Positions 35,356-45,847 are shown, numbered from the stretch's first letter. The stretch is 64,000 nt of DNA from Flavobacterium glaciei (GCF_003350545.1 NZ_QQBA01000008.1:94191-158190), one strand, 5' to 3'. Notes: generated by a model from the letters alone, not told the origin. A program made the numbers and translations.

Positions 35356-38300
35356 ATGGAACAACAAAAACCATATATCCCTAACAATAAAGTAAGAATA
35401 GTAACCGCTGCAGCTCTTTTTGACGGTCACGATGCGGCAATCAACATCATGCGTAGAATAATTCAGTCTACAGGTGTTGAGGTAATCCATTTGGGTCACG
35501 ATCGTAGCGTGGAAGAAGTGGTCAATACAGCGATTCAGGAAGATGCAAATGCTATCGCAATAACTTCTTATCAAGGAGGACACAACGAATATTTCAAATA
35601 CATGTATGACTTGCTTCAGGAAAAAGGAGCAGGGCAAATTAAGATATTTGGTGGTGGTGGTGGTGTAATTCTGCCTTCTGAAATTGCCGAATTACAAGCC
35701 TATGGAATCACAAGAATTTATTCTCCTGATGACGGACGTGCTTTAGGTTTGCAAGGAATGATAAACGATTTAGTACAACAATCTGATTATGCTGTTGGCG
35801 ATAAACTGACAGATGAAATCAATCATTTGGAAGAAAAAAATCCAAAAGCAATAGCCAGAATTATTTCATCAGCAGAGAATTTTCCTGATGTAGCGGCAAA
35901 AACTTTGGAAGCTATCCAAAAAAAGAATGAGAACAGCACAATTCCGGTTCTGGGAATTACAGGAACTGGAGGAGCAGGAAAATCATCACTAGTAGATGAG
36001 TTAGTTCGTCGTTTTCTTATTGATTTCCCTGAAAAAACGATCGGTTTAATTTCTGTAGATCCATCTAAACGTAAAACGGGTGGAGCACTTTTAGGAGATA
36101 GAATCCGAATGAATGCAATCAATAATCCTCGTGTGTATATGCGTTCTTTGGCTACACGTCAATCCAATTTGGCTTTATCTAAATATGTTGCAGATGCTAT
36201 TCAAGTAATCAAAGCGGCAAATTATGACATCATTATCTTGGAGACATCCGGAATTGGACAGTCTGATACAGAGATTATGGACCATTCTGATGTATCTTTA
36301 TATGTAATGACACCAGAATTTGGTGCTGCAACCCAATTGGAAAAAATCGACATGCTTGATTTTGCTGATTTGGTAGCCATCAATAAATTCGACAAACGCG
36401 GTTCTCTTGATGCATTGAGAGACGTGAAAAAACAATACCAACGCAACCACAATCTTTGGGATGCTAATTTAGATTCACTTCCGGTTTTTGGGACGATTGC
36501 TTCTCAGTTTAACGATCCTGGTATGAATACGCTTTACAAAGCGATTATGGATAAAGTCCATGAAAAAACAAATTCTGATTTGAAATCAACGTTTCAAATC
36601 ACGCGTGAAATGAGCGAGAAGATTTTCGTTATTCCACCACACAGAACACGTTATTTATCTGAAATTGCCGAAAGTAACCGTAAATATGATGTTACGGCTG
36701 TAAGTCAAGAACAAGTTGCCCAGAAATTATACGGAATTTATAAAACGATTGAAACGGTAGCTAAAAAAACTCCTGAGTTAAACAAAGCAGGAATCAATGA
36801 TGATTCGGTTTTGCCAAGTGCTTTGGAATCTGAAAAACTAAGTGCTGCTGAGGACAAAATCTTTTTGAATCTTTTGCTGAATCAGTTTGATAAAGTAAAA
36901 ATGGATTTGGATCCGTACAATTGGGAAATCATTTTGACTTGGGACGAAAAAGTAAACAAGTACAAAAATCCAGTTTATACGTTTAAAGTTCGTGACAGGG
37001 AAATAAAAATGGCTACGCATACGGAGTCACTTTCACATTCTCAAATCCCGAAAATTGCATTGCCAAAGTACAAAGCTTGGGGTGATATTTTACGTTGGTG
37101 TTTGCAGGAAAATGTTCCTGGAGAATTTCCTTTCACCGCAGGTTTGTATCCTTTCAAGCGTGAGGGAGAAGATCCTTCTCGTATGTTTGCCGGAGAAGGT
37201 GGACCAGAAAGAACTAACAAACGTTTTCATTATGTAAGTGCGGGATTGCCAGCAAAACGATTGTCAACTGCTTTTGACAGTGTAACTTTATACGGAAATG
37301 ATCCACATGTTCGTCCAGATATTTATGGGAAAATCGGTAACGCTGGTGTTTCTATCTGTTGTTTGGATGATGCTAAAAAGCTATATTCTGGTTTTGATTT
37401 GGTACATGCCATGACTTCGGTTAGTATGACTATTAATGGGCCAGCGCCTATGTTATTAGGCTTTTTCATGAATGCGGCAATTGATCAGCAATGTGAATTC
37501 TACATCAAAGAAAATGGTCTTGAAAAAGAAGTTGAAGCAAAAATCAACAAAATATACAAAGATAAAGGAGTCGAAAGACCGCATTATCAAGGGGATTTAC
37601 CTGAAGGGAACAACGGATTAGGATTGATGCTTTTGGGCGTTACTGGAGATCAGGTTTTACCTTTGGAAGTGTATGACGAAATCAAAGCAAGAACGTTATC
37701 TCAAGTTCGTGGAACCGTTCAAGCAGATATTCTTAAAGAAGATCAGGCACAAAATACGTGTATTTTCTCTACAGAATTTGCCCTTAGATTGATGGGTGAC
37801 GTACAGGAATATTTTATTGCTAAGAATGTTAGAAACTTCTATTCGGTTTCTATCTCAGGATATCACATTGCCGAAGCGGGTGCAAATCCAATTACACAAT
37901 TGGCTTTCACACTTTCTAATGGTTTCACGTATGTGGAATATTATTTAAGTCGTGGAATGAACATCAATGATTTTGGACCAAATTTATCCTTCTTCTTTTC
38001 AAATGGAGTAGATCCGGAGTATGCCGTTATTGGTCGTGTAGCACGTAAAATTTGGGCGAAAGCCATGAAAAATAAATATGGTGCTAACGAACGTGCGCAA
38101 ATGTTGAAATACCACATTCAGACATCAGGACGTTCTTTGCACGCACAAGAAATAGATTTCAATGATATTCGTACGACTTTGCAAGCGTTGTATGCGATAT
38201 ATGACAACTGTAATTCATTGCATACCAATGCGTATGATGAAGCAATTACAACACCTACAGAAGAATCAGTGCGTCGTGCGATGGCGATTCAGTTGATTAT

Positions 38301-38808
38301 CAATAAAGAATTAGGTTTGGCCAAAAATGAAAACCCAATTCAAGGTGCTTTCATCATCGAAGAATTGACAGATTTAGTGGAAGCTGCAGTTTTACAAGAA
38401 TTCGACAGAATTACCGAACGTGGCGGTGTTCTTGGTGCAATGGAAACGATGTACCAAAGAAGTAAAATTCAGGAAGAAAGTTTGTATTATGAAACGTTGA
38501 AACATACTGGTGAATTCCCAATTATTGGGGTGAATACCTTCTTGAGTTCTAAAGGTTCTCCAACAGTAATTCCAGCGGAAGTAATTCGTGCTACGGAAGA
38601 AGAAAAACAATATCAAATTGATATGTTGAACCATTTACACCAGTCTAATCAGGATTTAGTAAATGAGCATTTAAATACGCTTCAGGAAGCTGCTATAAAA
38701 AACCAAAACTTATTCGAACATTTAATGGAAGCAACAAAGGTTTGTTCTTTGGGACAAATCACATCTGCATTATTTGAAGTAGGTGGGCAGTATAGACGTA
38801 ATATGTAA
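35356..38808 (+). CDS. icmF: Fused B12-dependent acyl-CoA mutase with GTPase chaperone (IcmF type)
   Basis: A 1150-residue three-part protein: an N-terminal B12-binding domain (His25 in [30 protein letters not shown]), a MeaB-like GTPase (P-loop [12 protein letters not shown] near 200-211; NKFD at 343-346) and the TIM-barrel mutase ([53 protein letters not shown]). This is the IcmF layout, which interconverts isobutyryl- and n-butyryl-CoA and related acyl-CoAs with its own reactivation GTPase. Phe611 in RMFAGEGG is where methylmalonyl-CoA mutase has Tyr, favouring an IcmF-type substrate. Automated labels often call it methylmalonyl-CoA mutase; the true substrate needs biochemistry. Ends with a terminator. 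Confidence 0.92.
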   Translation: MEQQKPYIPNNKVRIVTAAALFDGHDAAINIMRRIIQSTGVEVIHLGHDRSVEEVVNTAIQEDANAIAITSYQGGHNEYFKYMYDLLQEKGAGQIKIFGGGGGVILPSEIAELQAYGITRIYSPDDGRALGLQGMINDLVQQSDYAVGDKLTDEINHLEEKNPKAIARIISSAENFPDVAAKTLEAIQKKNENSTIPVLGITGTGGAGKSSLVDELVRRFLIDFPEKTIGLISVDPSKRKTGGALLGDRIRMNAINNPRVYMRSLATRQSNLALSKYVADAIQVIKAANYDIIILETSGIGQSDTEIMDHSDVSLYVMTPEFGAATQLEKIDMLDFADLVAINKFDKRGSLDALRDVKKQYQRNHNLWDANLDSLPVFGTIASQFNDPGMNTLYKAIMDKVHEKTNSDLKSTFQITREMSEKIFVIPPHRTRYLSEIAESNRKYDVTAVSQEQVAQKLYGIYKTIETVAKKTPELNKAGINDDSVLPSALESEKLSAAEDKIFLNLLLNQFDKVKMDLDPYNWEIILTWDEKVNKYKNPVYTFKVRDREIKMATHTESLSHSQIPKIALPKYKAWGDILRWCLQENVPGEFPFTAGLYPFKREGEDPSRMFAGEGGPERTNKRFHYVSAGLPAKRLSTAFDSVTLYGNDPHVRPDIYGKIGNAGVSICCLDDAKKLYSGFDLVHAMTSVSMTINGPAPMLLGFFMNAAIDQQCEFYIKENGLEKEVEAKINKIYKDKGVERPHYQGDLPEGNNGLGLMLLGVTGDQVLPLEVYDEIKARTLSQVRGTVQADILKEDQAQNTCIFSTEFALRLMGDVQEYFIAKNVRNFYSVSISGYHIAEAGANPITQLAFTLSNGFTYVEYYLSRGMNINDFGPNLSFFFSNGVDPEYAVIGRVARKIWAKAMKNKYGANERAQMLKYHIQTSGRSLHAQEIDFNDIRTTLQALYAIYDNCNSLHTNAYDEAITTPTEESVRRAMAIQLIINKELGLAKNENPIQGAFIIEELTDLVEAAVLQEFDRITERGGVLGAMETMYQRSKIQEESLYYETLKHTGEFPIIGVNTFLSSKGSPTVIPAEVIRATEEEKQYQIDMLNHLHQSNQDLVNEHLNTLQEAAIKNQNLFEHLMEATKVCSLGQITSALFEVGGQYRRNM

Positions 38809-38892
38809 GCAGAGAACCACTTTTTGCATTGCAAAAAATGTGTGAATCGCTTATCCCGCTTTTGGGCGGGACAGATTGTATTAAATATTTTT

Positions 38893-38923
38893 AAAAGACC
38901 TTTCAGTGATGAGAGGTCTTTTT
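38893..38923 (+). terminator. Terminator hairpin after icmF
   Basis: AAAAGACCT pairs with AGGTCTTTTT around CTCATCACTGA-type loop sequence (TTCAGTGATGAG), followed by T residues. Confidence 0.75.
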
Positions 38924-38940
38924 GTTTGTATGAATTAAAG

Positions 38941-39157
38941 GTCAAACGCATTAAAATAAGTTGAAGTTTAAACCACATAGAAACATAGTGTTTATTCCTG
39001 AAAAAACAAATTTTGACGATGATAAGAGTTCACAATAGAAAAAAAAGCATTGGCTTTTTTTCTATGTCACCTAAATTTCGACTGTTCAGAACCCATTTAA
39101 ATCAAAAATTAAATTAATTTCTATGTTTCTATGTGGTTCAATTTTCAATGCGTTTGA
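38941..39157. repeat. Composite inverted repeat with doubled-word arms
   Basis: Outer arms TCAAACGCATT (38942-38952) and AATGCGTTTGA (39146-39156); inner arms AACCACATAGAAACATAG (38971-38988) and CTATGTTTCTATGTGGTT (39121-39138). The inner arm is CTATGTTT then CTATGTGG. About 130 bases lie between the inner arms. No gene is seen in 38809-39236. Same design as 15639-15704 and 31043-31240. Confidence 0.85.
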
Positions 39158-39236
39158 TCTGATATGAATTGTAGTATCTTAATTTTATTTATCCTAAATC
39201 AGTATATTTACATTTCACCTTAAAAAATAATGTAGT

Positions 39237-40103
39237 ATGAAAAAACTTCAAATTGTATTCTTATTTTTTCTTTTCGGACATGTAGCCATTTCTTATGCAG
39301 CTAAAGCCGATACGTTGCAAATTCCTAGTATGGCGATGAATAAAACCTACAAAGCAGCTGTTGTTTTACCTAATTCGTACGCAAAAAGCAAAAGTAATTA
39401 CCCAGTTTTGTATTTGCTACACGGTGCTTACGGACATTTTAATGATTGGCTATCTAAAACTCCAGATAAAATGCTAGTTCATAATTTAGCCGACAAGTAT
39501 AACATTATTATCGTTATGCCAGAAGGAGAAACATTTAGTTTTTATCTGGATAGTCCAGTGAATAAAGGAAGTCAATTTGAAACGTACATAACAAAAGAAG
39601 TAATTCAGAAAATTGATACTACTTACCGTACCATAAATAACAGGAAAGGTCGAGTAATTACTGGGCTTTCCATGGGAGGTCACGGAGCATTATATCTTTC
39701 GACTAGACATCCTGAATTGTTTTGTGCCGCTGGAAGTATGAGTGGAGCAGTGGATATGGGAAGCATGATAAATCCGGAATCTAAGGATAGAGTAACTAAA
39801 TTAATGGAGCCTGTTTTTGGAATTGAAGGAGCGCCTCAGGAAGTATATGCTGCTAATGCGGTTTTGAATATGGTGGATAAGATAAAAAGCAACAAACTGG
39901 AATTGATAATAGATTGTGGAGTAGATGATTTTTTGATCGAATCTAATAGAGAATTACACCGTAGACTCGTTTACAATAAAGTTTCTCATGATTATACAGA
40001 ACGCCCGGGAGCACATACTTGGGAATATTGGGAAAATGCGTTGCCAACTCATTTGTTATTTTTTCAAGGAGTTTTTAAAAGTAATGGAGTTTTGGTTCCG
40101 TAA
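39237..40103 (+). CDS. Exported esterase, alpha/beta fold (FrmB/EstA-like)
   Basis: A 288-residue protein with signal peptide (LQIVFLFFLFGHVAISYAAK). The esterase D/tributyrin-esterase fold is shown by YPVLYLLHGAYGHFNDWLSK, IIIVMPEGETFSFYLDSP, GRVITGLSMGGHGALYLS (nucleophile Ser in GLSMGG), LELIIDCGVDDFLIESN (acid) and ERPGAHTWEYW (catalytic His). Likely periplasmic or outer-leaflet. Substrate unknown; related enzymes act on acyl or formyl esters. Confidence 0.92.
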   Translation: MKKLQIVFLFFLFGHVAISYAAKADTLQIPSMAMNKTYKAAVVLPNSYAKSKSNYPVLYLLHGAYGHFNDWLSKTPDKMLVHNLADKYNIIIVMPEGETFSFYLDSPVNKGSQFETYITKEVIQKIDTTYRTINNRKGRVITGLSMGGHGALYLSTRHPELFCAAGSMSGAVDMGSMINPESKDRVTKLMEPVFGIEGAPQEVYAANAVLNMVDKIKSNKLELIIDCGVDDFLIESNRELHRRLVYNKVSHDYTERPGAHTWEYWENALPTHLLFFQGVFKSNGVLVP

Positions 40104-40122
40104 ATTAGTGTGATTTAATTTT

Positions 40123-40161
40123 AAAAAAAGGTCTCTCAGAAATAACTGAAAGACCTTTTTT
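40123..40161. terminator. Bidirectional terminator hairpin
   Basis: AAAAAAAGGTCTCTCAG pairs with CTGAAAGACCTTTTTT (40146-40161), one mismatch, between the convergent esterase and DUF1543 genes. Confidence 0.83.
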
Positions 40162-40198
40162 GTATTAGCAAGGATAAATAAAGAAAGTTGCAACAGTA

Positions 40199-40768
40199 TT
40201 ATTTTAAACTACTAATTTTTACATAACCAATATGTAACTGATCATCTTCGATAACAGTTTCTGATTTTGTTATTTTTAAACTGTAGAGTAATTTCGATGC
40301 TGCTGGAAGCATATCATCTACTCGATAACGATCATCCACATCAACTCCATATTTCTCGTCAATATGCGACTCCGCTCCTTTAAAACCGCAATGCTTAAAA
40401 AAGGCGGTGGTTTTAGATTTTCGTGTTGCCAATCCCAAGGTTTTTGAAACTGCAAGCATTTTGTAATGGTATTCTTCAAAGTCATTTTCTTTGTAACCAC
40501 CTAAATTGAGAAAAAATAATTTTTCTGTGATACTTTCGTCCGCATGTTTGCGTGGCACAATTTCAATATGATGATTATTTACATGAGTCACTTCGCGCCA
40601 AGCATCAATATGAATTTTACCTTTGGCTTCAGGCCAAAAAGCTTTCATTTGAGGCACTAAATCTTTGAGTGAAGTACCTATTCCAAAAAAAATATCATGC
40701 TGCTCTGTAAATCGTCCATCCGGCTTACAGCCTAGCATTATCATGTATAATTTGAGTTTTTTATCCAT
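40199..40768 (-). CDS. DUF1543 protein
   Basis: A 189-residue cytoplasmic protein with two similar halves: LYMIMLGCKPDGRFTEQHDI with FFGIGTSLKDLVPQMKAFWP, then LFFLNLGGYKENDFEEYHYK. The L-G-G/C-x-P-x-x and EQHDIFFG patterns identify DUF1543. The structure is beta-alpha; no activity is known. Monocistronic, convergent with the esterase gene. Confidence 0.92.
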   Translation of the reverse strand: MDKKLKLYMIMLGCKPDGRFTEQHDIFFGIGTSLKDLVPQMKAFWPEAKGKIHIDAWREVTHVNNHHIEIVPRKHADESITEKLFFLNLGGYKENDFEEYHYKMLAVSKTLGLATRKSKTTAFFKHCGFKGAESHIDEKYGVDVDDRYRVDDMLPAASKLLYSLKITKSETVIEDDQLHIGYVKISSLK

Positions 40769-40854
40769 AATTCAATAGTACATTATTCTTTACAATATAG
40801 TTTGGCATAATTAATGGATACAATTTTCAGTATAAATTATTAAAGCTATAACTA

Positions 40855-41355
40855 ATGAAAAAAATTACCTTATTGTTGGTTTTCATCGGGATGATGACAC
40901 TACAAAGTTGCGAAGTTACTGAAATAAACGATACTATGGATAATGATACCATTAGTGAAGTGTTTGAAGTAACAACTTCGTTTAATCCTAATAATAATTA
41001 CAGTAGGTTGGTCGCTTTTAATCCACCAATTTTTTCTTCTGATGTCGTTTTAGTGTATCATTTGTATGATACGGTAAATGGGGAAGATGTTTGGAGACTA
41101 ATGCCTCAAACCTATTATTTTAGTGATGGTGGAGAGTTAGACTACAATTTTGATTATACTAGAAATAACGTTAATATTTTCCTTTCTGCTAATTTTAGTC
41201 TTAATACATTGTCATCAAGCTGGACACAAAACCAAACTTTTAGAATTGTAATTATTCCTGCTAATTTTGCAAGTACAGTAAATAAAAACAGTATCGACGC
41301 AGTAATGTCAGCGCTCAATGTTAACAAGTCTGAGATCCACAAAATTAATTTATAA
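40855..41355 (+). CDS. Lipoprotein of unknown function
   Basis: A 166-residue lipoprotein with signal KITLLLVFIGMMTLQSC (lipobox LQSC). The mature part is beta-rich (FEVTTSFNPNNNYSRLVAF, DVVLVYHLYDTVNGEDVWRL, FRIVIIPANFAS). Similar short flavobacterial lipoproteins are often labelled dihydrolipoamide dehydrogenase by mistaken transfer; nothing here supports that. Envelope location only. Confidence 0.78.
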   Translation: MKKITLLLVFIGMMTLQSCEVTEINDTMDNDTISEVFEVTTSFNPNNNYSRLVAFNPPIFSSDVVLVYHLYDTVNGEDVWRLMPQTYYFSDGGELDYNFDYTRNNVNIFLSANFSLNTLSSSWTQNQTFRIVIIPANFASTVNKNSIDAVMSALNVNKSEIHKINL

Positions 41356-41370
41356 AATATATTTTGCATC

Positions 41371-41403
41371 AAAAAAAAGGAAATCGTAAGATTTCCTTTT
41401 TTT
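41371..41403. terminator. Bidirectional terminator hairpin
   Basis: AAAAAAAAGGAAATC pairs with GATTTCCTTTTTTT around GTAA, between the convergent lipoprotein and TerC genes. Confidence 0.88.
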
Positions 41404-41420
41404 GTTTATTCTACTTTTTA

Positions 41421-42368
41421 TTAGACCGTTTCTTTACTGCTTTTTCTTAAAGATGCTATTATTCCTGTTATAAGCGAAACGGCTATGAAAGCCAGTGACA
41501 CCCATTCTGGTAGTTTTATGTAATCATGAAGTAGCATTTTAATACCCACAAAACTCAAAATAGCAATAAGGCTGTATTCCAAATGTGCAAATTTGTCTAG
41601 CATGTGAGCCAAAAAGAAATACATAGAACGCAACCCTAAAATGGCAAAAATATTTGAGCTAAAAACTAAAAAAGGATCACTTGTAATGGCTAAAATTGCA
41701 GGAACACTGTCGATGGCAAATACAACATCCATTACTTCGATAACGATGAGTGCCACAAATAGAGGAGTAGCTGCTGTAATGTGTCTTCTTTTTACAAAGA
41801 AATGTTCGCCGTCGATGTGATTTGAAATAGGCATAACTTTTTTAAGAGTCTTATATACGAATGATTTTTTAGGTTCAAATTTTTCATCTTCACCACTAAA
41901 AAGCATTTTCATGGCAGTATATATTAGAAAACCTCCAAAAATGTAAGTCATCCATGTGAATTTATTAATCAATAAAACACCAAAATAAATCATGAGACCT
42001 CTAAAAATGATGGCACCTAATATTCCCCAAAATAATACACGATGCTGATATTTTTGAGGGATTTTAAAGGCAGAAAATATAATAGCGATTACAAAAATAT
42101 TATCAATACTAAGGGAAAGTTCAATCAAATATCCTGTGATAAATTTTATTGACGCATCCGCAGGTTTCAAAGTATCTGGATTTGAAATATATTCTGTGGT
42201 ATAAAGCCAATAAACTACTCCTGAAAATATAAAAGATAGTGCAACCCAAATAGCAGTCCATTTGCCTGCCTCTTTTGAACTTATGATATGTGGTGTTTTG
42301 TTGAAAACTCCTAAATCCAGTGCAAGAAAAATTAAAACAGCTGTTAAAAAAGAAATCCAGACAATCAT
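41421..42368 (-). CDS. TerC-family (Alx-like) integral membrane protein
   Basis: A 315-residue protein with about nine hydrophobic helices. The ATG at 42368 is preferred (IVWISFLTAVLIFLALDLGV follows); the only earlier start is a TTG eight codons upstream. Family hallmarks: KEAGKWTAIWVALSFIFSGV, GYLIELSLSIDNIFVIAIIF with conserved acidic residues, and IEVMDVVFAIDSVPAILAIT. TerC/Alx proteins are linked to tellurite resistance and manganese export, with the acidic helix residues proposed to bind metal. Substrate here is not known. Convergent with the 40855 gene. Confidence 0.93.
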   Translation of the reverse strand: MIVWISFLTAVLIFLALDLGVFNKTPHIISSKEAGKWTAIWVALSFIFSGVVYWLYTTEYISNPDTLKPADASIKFITGYLIELSLSIDNIFVIAIIFSAFKIPQKYQHRVLFWGILGAIIFRGLMIYFGVLLINKFTWMTYIFGGFLIYTAMKMLFSGEDEKFEPKKSFVYKTLKKVMPISNHIDGEHFFVKRRHITAATPLFVALIVIEVMDVVFAIDSVPAILAITSDPFLVFSSNIFAILGLRSMYFFLAHMLDKFAHLEYSLIAILSFVGIKMLLHDYIKLPEWVSLAFIAVSLITGIIASLRKSSKETV

Positions 42369-42611
42369 AATTATTTTTTTAAAGTTGAGCAAAGATACTT
42401 TATGAATTTTAACTTCCGTAAAAATTTAATTTAAAGTTTTGATGTAGTAAATGGAGTTCAAATATTTTTGATGAAAATAAGAGTAAAAAAATATATGGCA
42501 TCTAAAATTATTATGTTGTTATAATTAGATGTCTTTTTTGAGAATTTGACAAATTTAGAGCATTTGCCCATAAAAGTGAGAGGTAAAATTTCATAAAAGT
42601 AATAATTAAAT

Positions 42612-42619
42612 TATATTTG
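42612..42619 (+). promoter_or_regulatory. Promoter -7 element for glnN
   Basis: TATATTTG matches TAnnTTTG, about 40 bases before the ATG, in the gene-free 42369-42659 divergent region. Confidence 0.58.
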
Positions 42620-42659
42620 CATCGAAATATTAGGGGTTTAATCTATAAAATAATTTTTT

Positions 42660-44849
42660 ATGTCAACATTACGTTTTCAAGCTTTGAGAGAAGCATCAAA
42701 CAGAAAGCCTGTTCAATTTGAAGAAACCGATAGAAAATCAACTATTTTTGGTTCAAATGTCTTTAATGACAAAGCAATGAAGCAATATTTAACTTCAGAT
42801 GCTTTTAAAGGTGTGCGCGATGCAGTACAGCATGGAACTAAAATAGACAGGAAATTAGCTGATTATATTGCTATGGGTATGAAAGAGTGGGCTCTGTCAA
42901 AAGGAGTTACTCATTATACACACTGGTTTCAACCACTTACGGGAACTACTGCTGAAAAGCACGATGCATTTTTTGAAACTTCATATGATGGTAGTGATCC
43001 AGTAGAAAAATTTGGTGGTGCTCAATTAGTACAACAAGAGCCAGATGCATCTAGTTTTCCAAATGGTGGAATTAGAAACACATTTGAAGCAAGAGGTTAC
43101 ACTGCTTGGGACCCAACCTCTCCAGCATTTATTTTTGGTACTACATTGTGTATTCCTACAGTTTTTATTTCTTACACCGGAGAAGCTTTAGATTATAAAA
43201 CACCATTATTGCGTGCTCTTATGGTAATGGATGAAGCCGCTACTGAAGTATGTAAATATTTTGATAAAAATGTAAAAAAGGTTACGGCAACTTTAGGATG
43301 GGAACAAGAGTATTTCTTAGTAGATAGATCATTGGCAAATTCGCGTCCTGACCTTATGATGACCGGAAGAACTTTATTGGGTCATACTTCTGCAAAAGGA
43401 CAACAATTGGATGACCATTATTTTGGTTCTATACCAACACGTGCTTTAACCTACATGAGAGATTTAGAGCAAGAATGCATGTTATTAGGTATTCCAGTAA
43501 AAACGCGTCATAATGAAGTGGCTCCTAATCAATTTGAATTAGCGCCTATTTTTGAAGAAACGAATCTTGCCGTAGATCACAACTGTTTACTGATGGATGT
43601 GATGGAAAAAGTGGCTGAGAGACATGATTTGAAAGTGTTATTTCATGAAAAACCGTTCAAAGGCGTTAATGGTTCAGGGAAACACAATAACTGGTCGTTA
43701 GCTACTGATACTGGAGTAAACTTATTGAGTCCAAGTAAAACTCCAATGAGTAATTTGCAGTTTTTGACTTTCTTTATCAACACTATTAAAGCGGTAAATG
43801 ATAACGAATCATTGTTGAGAGCAGCGATTGCCTCTGCAAGTAATGACCATAGATTAGGCGCTAATGAAGCACCACCGGCAATTATATCAGTGTTTATTGG
43901 AGAACAATTAACTAAAGTTTTAGCTGAATTAGAAGGTGTTACTGCTGGAAAATTATCTCCGGAAGAGAAAACCGATTTAAAATTAAATGTAGTTGGGAAA
44001 ATTCCAGATGTACTTTTGGATAATACGGACAGAAACAGAACTTCACCATTTGCTTTTACAGGAAATAAATTTGAGTTCAGAGCGGTAGGTTCAACAGCGA
44101 ATTGCTCTAACGCTATGACAACATTAAATGCAATTGTTGCAAAACAATTGAGAGATTTTAAAGTTGAGGTTGATGCCTTAATTGACTCGAAAGACATGAA
44201 AAAAGATGATGCTATTTTTAATGTTTTAAGAGAATACATCAAGCAATCTAAAAAAATCCTTTTTGAAGGGGATGGTTACAGTGATGAGTGGGAAGCCGAA
44301 GCAAAGAAAAGAGGTTTAAGTAATTTTAAGACTACTCCTGAAGCACTAAAAGCAAGAATTTCTAAACAATCTTTGGATTTGTTTTCGGAACTGAACATCA
44401 TGAACCATGTCGAAGTGGAAGCACGCTACGAAATTGAATTGGAAGAGTACACTAAGAAAATTCAAATTGAAGGTAGAGTTCTAGGCGATATTTCTAAAAA
44501 TCACGTGATTCCAACAGCAATCCGTTACCAAAACACTTTGATTACAAATGTAAAAGGATTGAAAGATATTTTTGGTGATGATTTTGAAACAATCGCTAAA
44601 GAGCAAATCATTTTAATCAGAGAAATTTCAGGTCATATCGAAGGAATCAATTCTAAAGTGGAAGAAATGACTAACGAAAGAAAAAAAGCAAACAACATGA
44701 CTGATGCACAAGGAATGGCTGAGGCATATTGTAATAATGTAAAACCATATTTTGAAATCATCAGAAACCACTGTGATAAACTTGAGTTACTAGTAGATAA
44801 CGAGCTATGGACATTGACTAAATACAGAGAATTGTTGTTTACAAAATAA
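42660..44849 (+). CDS. glnN: Glutamine synthetase type III
   Basis: A 729-residue enzyme condensing glutamate and ammonia with ATP. Length and order of motifs fit GSIII: an N-terminal unique domain (THWFQPLTGTTAEKHDAFF), metal- and substrate-binding GWEQEYFLVD, TRHNEVAPNQFELAPIFEET, HEKPFKGVNGSGKHNNWSLA (glutamate/ATP site), DRNRTSPFAFTGNKFEFRAV and SANDH-like ASASNDHRLGANEAPPAI. GSIII forms dodecamers and is the main GS in many Bacteroidota. Single gene with promoter and terminator, so it is probably regulated alone by nitrogen status; no operator is seen. Confidence 0.96.
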   Translation: MSTLRFQALREASNRKPVQFEETDRKSTIFGSNVFNDKAMKQYLTSDAFKGVRDAVQHGTKIDRKLADYIAMGMKEWALSKGVTHYTHWFQPLTGTTAEKHDAFFETSYDGSDPVEKFGGAQLVQQEPDASSFPNGGIRNTFEARGYTAWDPTSPAFIFGTTLCIPTVFISYTGEALDYKTPLLRALMVMDEAATEVCKYFDKNVKKVTATLGWEQEYFLVDRSLANSRPDLMMTGRTLLGHTSAKGQQLDDHYFGSIPTRALTYMRDLEQECMLLGIPVKTRHNEVAPNQFELAPIFEETNLAVDHNCLLMDVMEKVAERHDLKVLFHEKPFKGVNGSGKHNNWSLATDTGVNLLSPSKTPMSNLQFLTFFINTIKAVNDNESLLRAAIASASNDHRLGANEAPPAIISVFIGEQLTKVLAELEGVTAGKLSPEEKTDLKLNVVGKIPDVLLDNTDRNRTSPFAFTGNKFEFRAVGSTANCSNAMTTLNAIVAKQLRDFKVEVDALIDSKDMKKDDAIFNVLREYIKQSKKILFEGDGYSDEWEAEAKKRGLSNFKTTPEALKARISKQSLDLFSELNIMNHVEVEARYEIELEEYTKKIQIEGRVLGDISKNHVIPTAIRYQNTLITNVKGLKDIFGDDFETIAKEQIILIREISGHIEGINSKVEEMTNERKKANNMTDAQGMAEAYCNNVKPYFEIIRNHCDKLELLVDNELWTLTKYRELLFTK

Positions 44850-44871
44850 ACATAAATCTTTAAATTACTAG

Positions 44872-44906
44872 ACCCGATAGATTTTAAAACCTATCGGGTT
44901 TTTTTA
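44872..44906 (+). terminator. Terminator hairpin after glnN
   Basis: ACCCGATAG pairs with CTATCGGGT (44891-44899) followed by seven T residues. Confidence 0.88.
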
Positions 44907-44958
44907 TACTATATTTTTTAATTGTACGTTATCTTAAAATAATGGTGAATCGTTTTAA

Positions 44959-45801
44959 ATGAAAATAAGACTTTTTTTAATTTTGTTTTTTTATATAATT
45001 AATTTGTCTGCCCAGGATAAACTAGTGTTGTTTTTTGATTTTAACCAAGATATTATTAATGAAAAATCACAACATGATTTTTGTACATGGTTAGAGCATT
45101 CAAAAAATAAAGAAATTTTAAAGATTCAAGGTTTTTGTGATAGTGTAGATTCTAATTCTTACAACAAAGAATTATCTTCTCGAAGAGTCACTACTGTACT
45201 TGCACTTTTAGAATTCAATAAAGTTAATCTAAGTAAAAAACTTGAATTAGATAGTCTGGGAGAAGACTTTAAGCAATTAAAAAATCAAAGTGAGAACAGA
45301 AAAGTAATTGTTTATTATCAAGATAAGGTATCCGTCAAGCAAAAAAGGGAAGGTAAAAATGTAGTTTTTGAAAAAACATCAGAGAAAGAAATTCCGCTTA
45401 ATGAAACTAAAAATGTGATTTCTCTAGCAGAAAAAGTTAATAAAGCTAAAGTAGGAGATTTAATAAAACTTGAAAATTTAAACTTCTATTTTAATTCAGA
45501 AAAAATAATTATCGAGTCAGAACCAATTCTTTCTGATCTTCTCCAGGTTTTAAAAATGAATCCTCAATTAAAAATCTACATACACGGACATATTTGCTGC
45601 AATGATAATCAAAACGACGTAAAGCTTTCGTACAGAAGATCAAAGTTTGTATTTGATTATTTAATAAGAAATGGAATATCCACTTCAAGATTGGGTCATA
45701 AAGGATTTGGAAGCAGTAGACCAATATATGTTTTACCGGAAAAAAATGAAGCTGAACGAATTGCTAACAGAAGAGTTGAGATTCTAGTTGTGAAAAAATA
45801 G
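44959..45801 (+). CDS. OmpA-family protein with two OmpA-like modules
   Basis: A 280-residue exported protein (signal KIRLFLILFFYIINLSAQ). The C-terminal half is a full OmpA/MotB peptidoglycan-binding domain: LNFYFNSEKIIIESEPILSD, IYIHGHICCND, LSYRRSKFVFDYLIRNGIS and IANRRVEILV. The N-terminal half repeats the layout in weaker form: LFFDFNQDIINEKSQHDFCT, LKIQGFCDSVDSNSYNKELS, SRRVTTVLALLEFN. So it appears to be a tandem duplication in which the first copy has diverged. It probably tethers the outer membrane to the wall. Confidence 0.88.
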   Translation: MKIRLFLILFFYIINLSAQDKLVLFFDFNQDIINEKSQHDFCTWLEHSKNKEILKIQGFCDSVDSNSYNKELSSRRVTTVLALLEFNKVNLSKKLELDSLGEDFKQLKNQSENRKVIVYYQDKVSVKQKREGKNVVFEKTSEKEIPLNETKNVISLAEKVNKAKVGDLIKLENLNFYFNSEKIIIESEPILSDLLQVLKMNPQLKIYIHGHICCNDNQNDVKLSYRRSKFVFDYLIRNGISTSRLGHKGFGSSRPIYVLPEKNEAERIANRRVEILVVKK

Positions 45802-45847
45802 TATAATAAATCCTATTTCCTAAAACTGAATTCCTAAATCAAATTAG

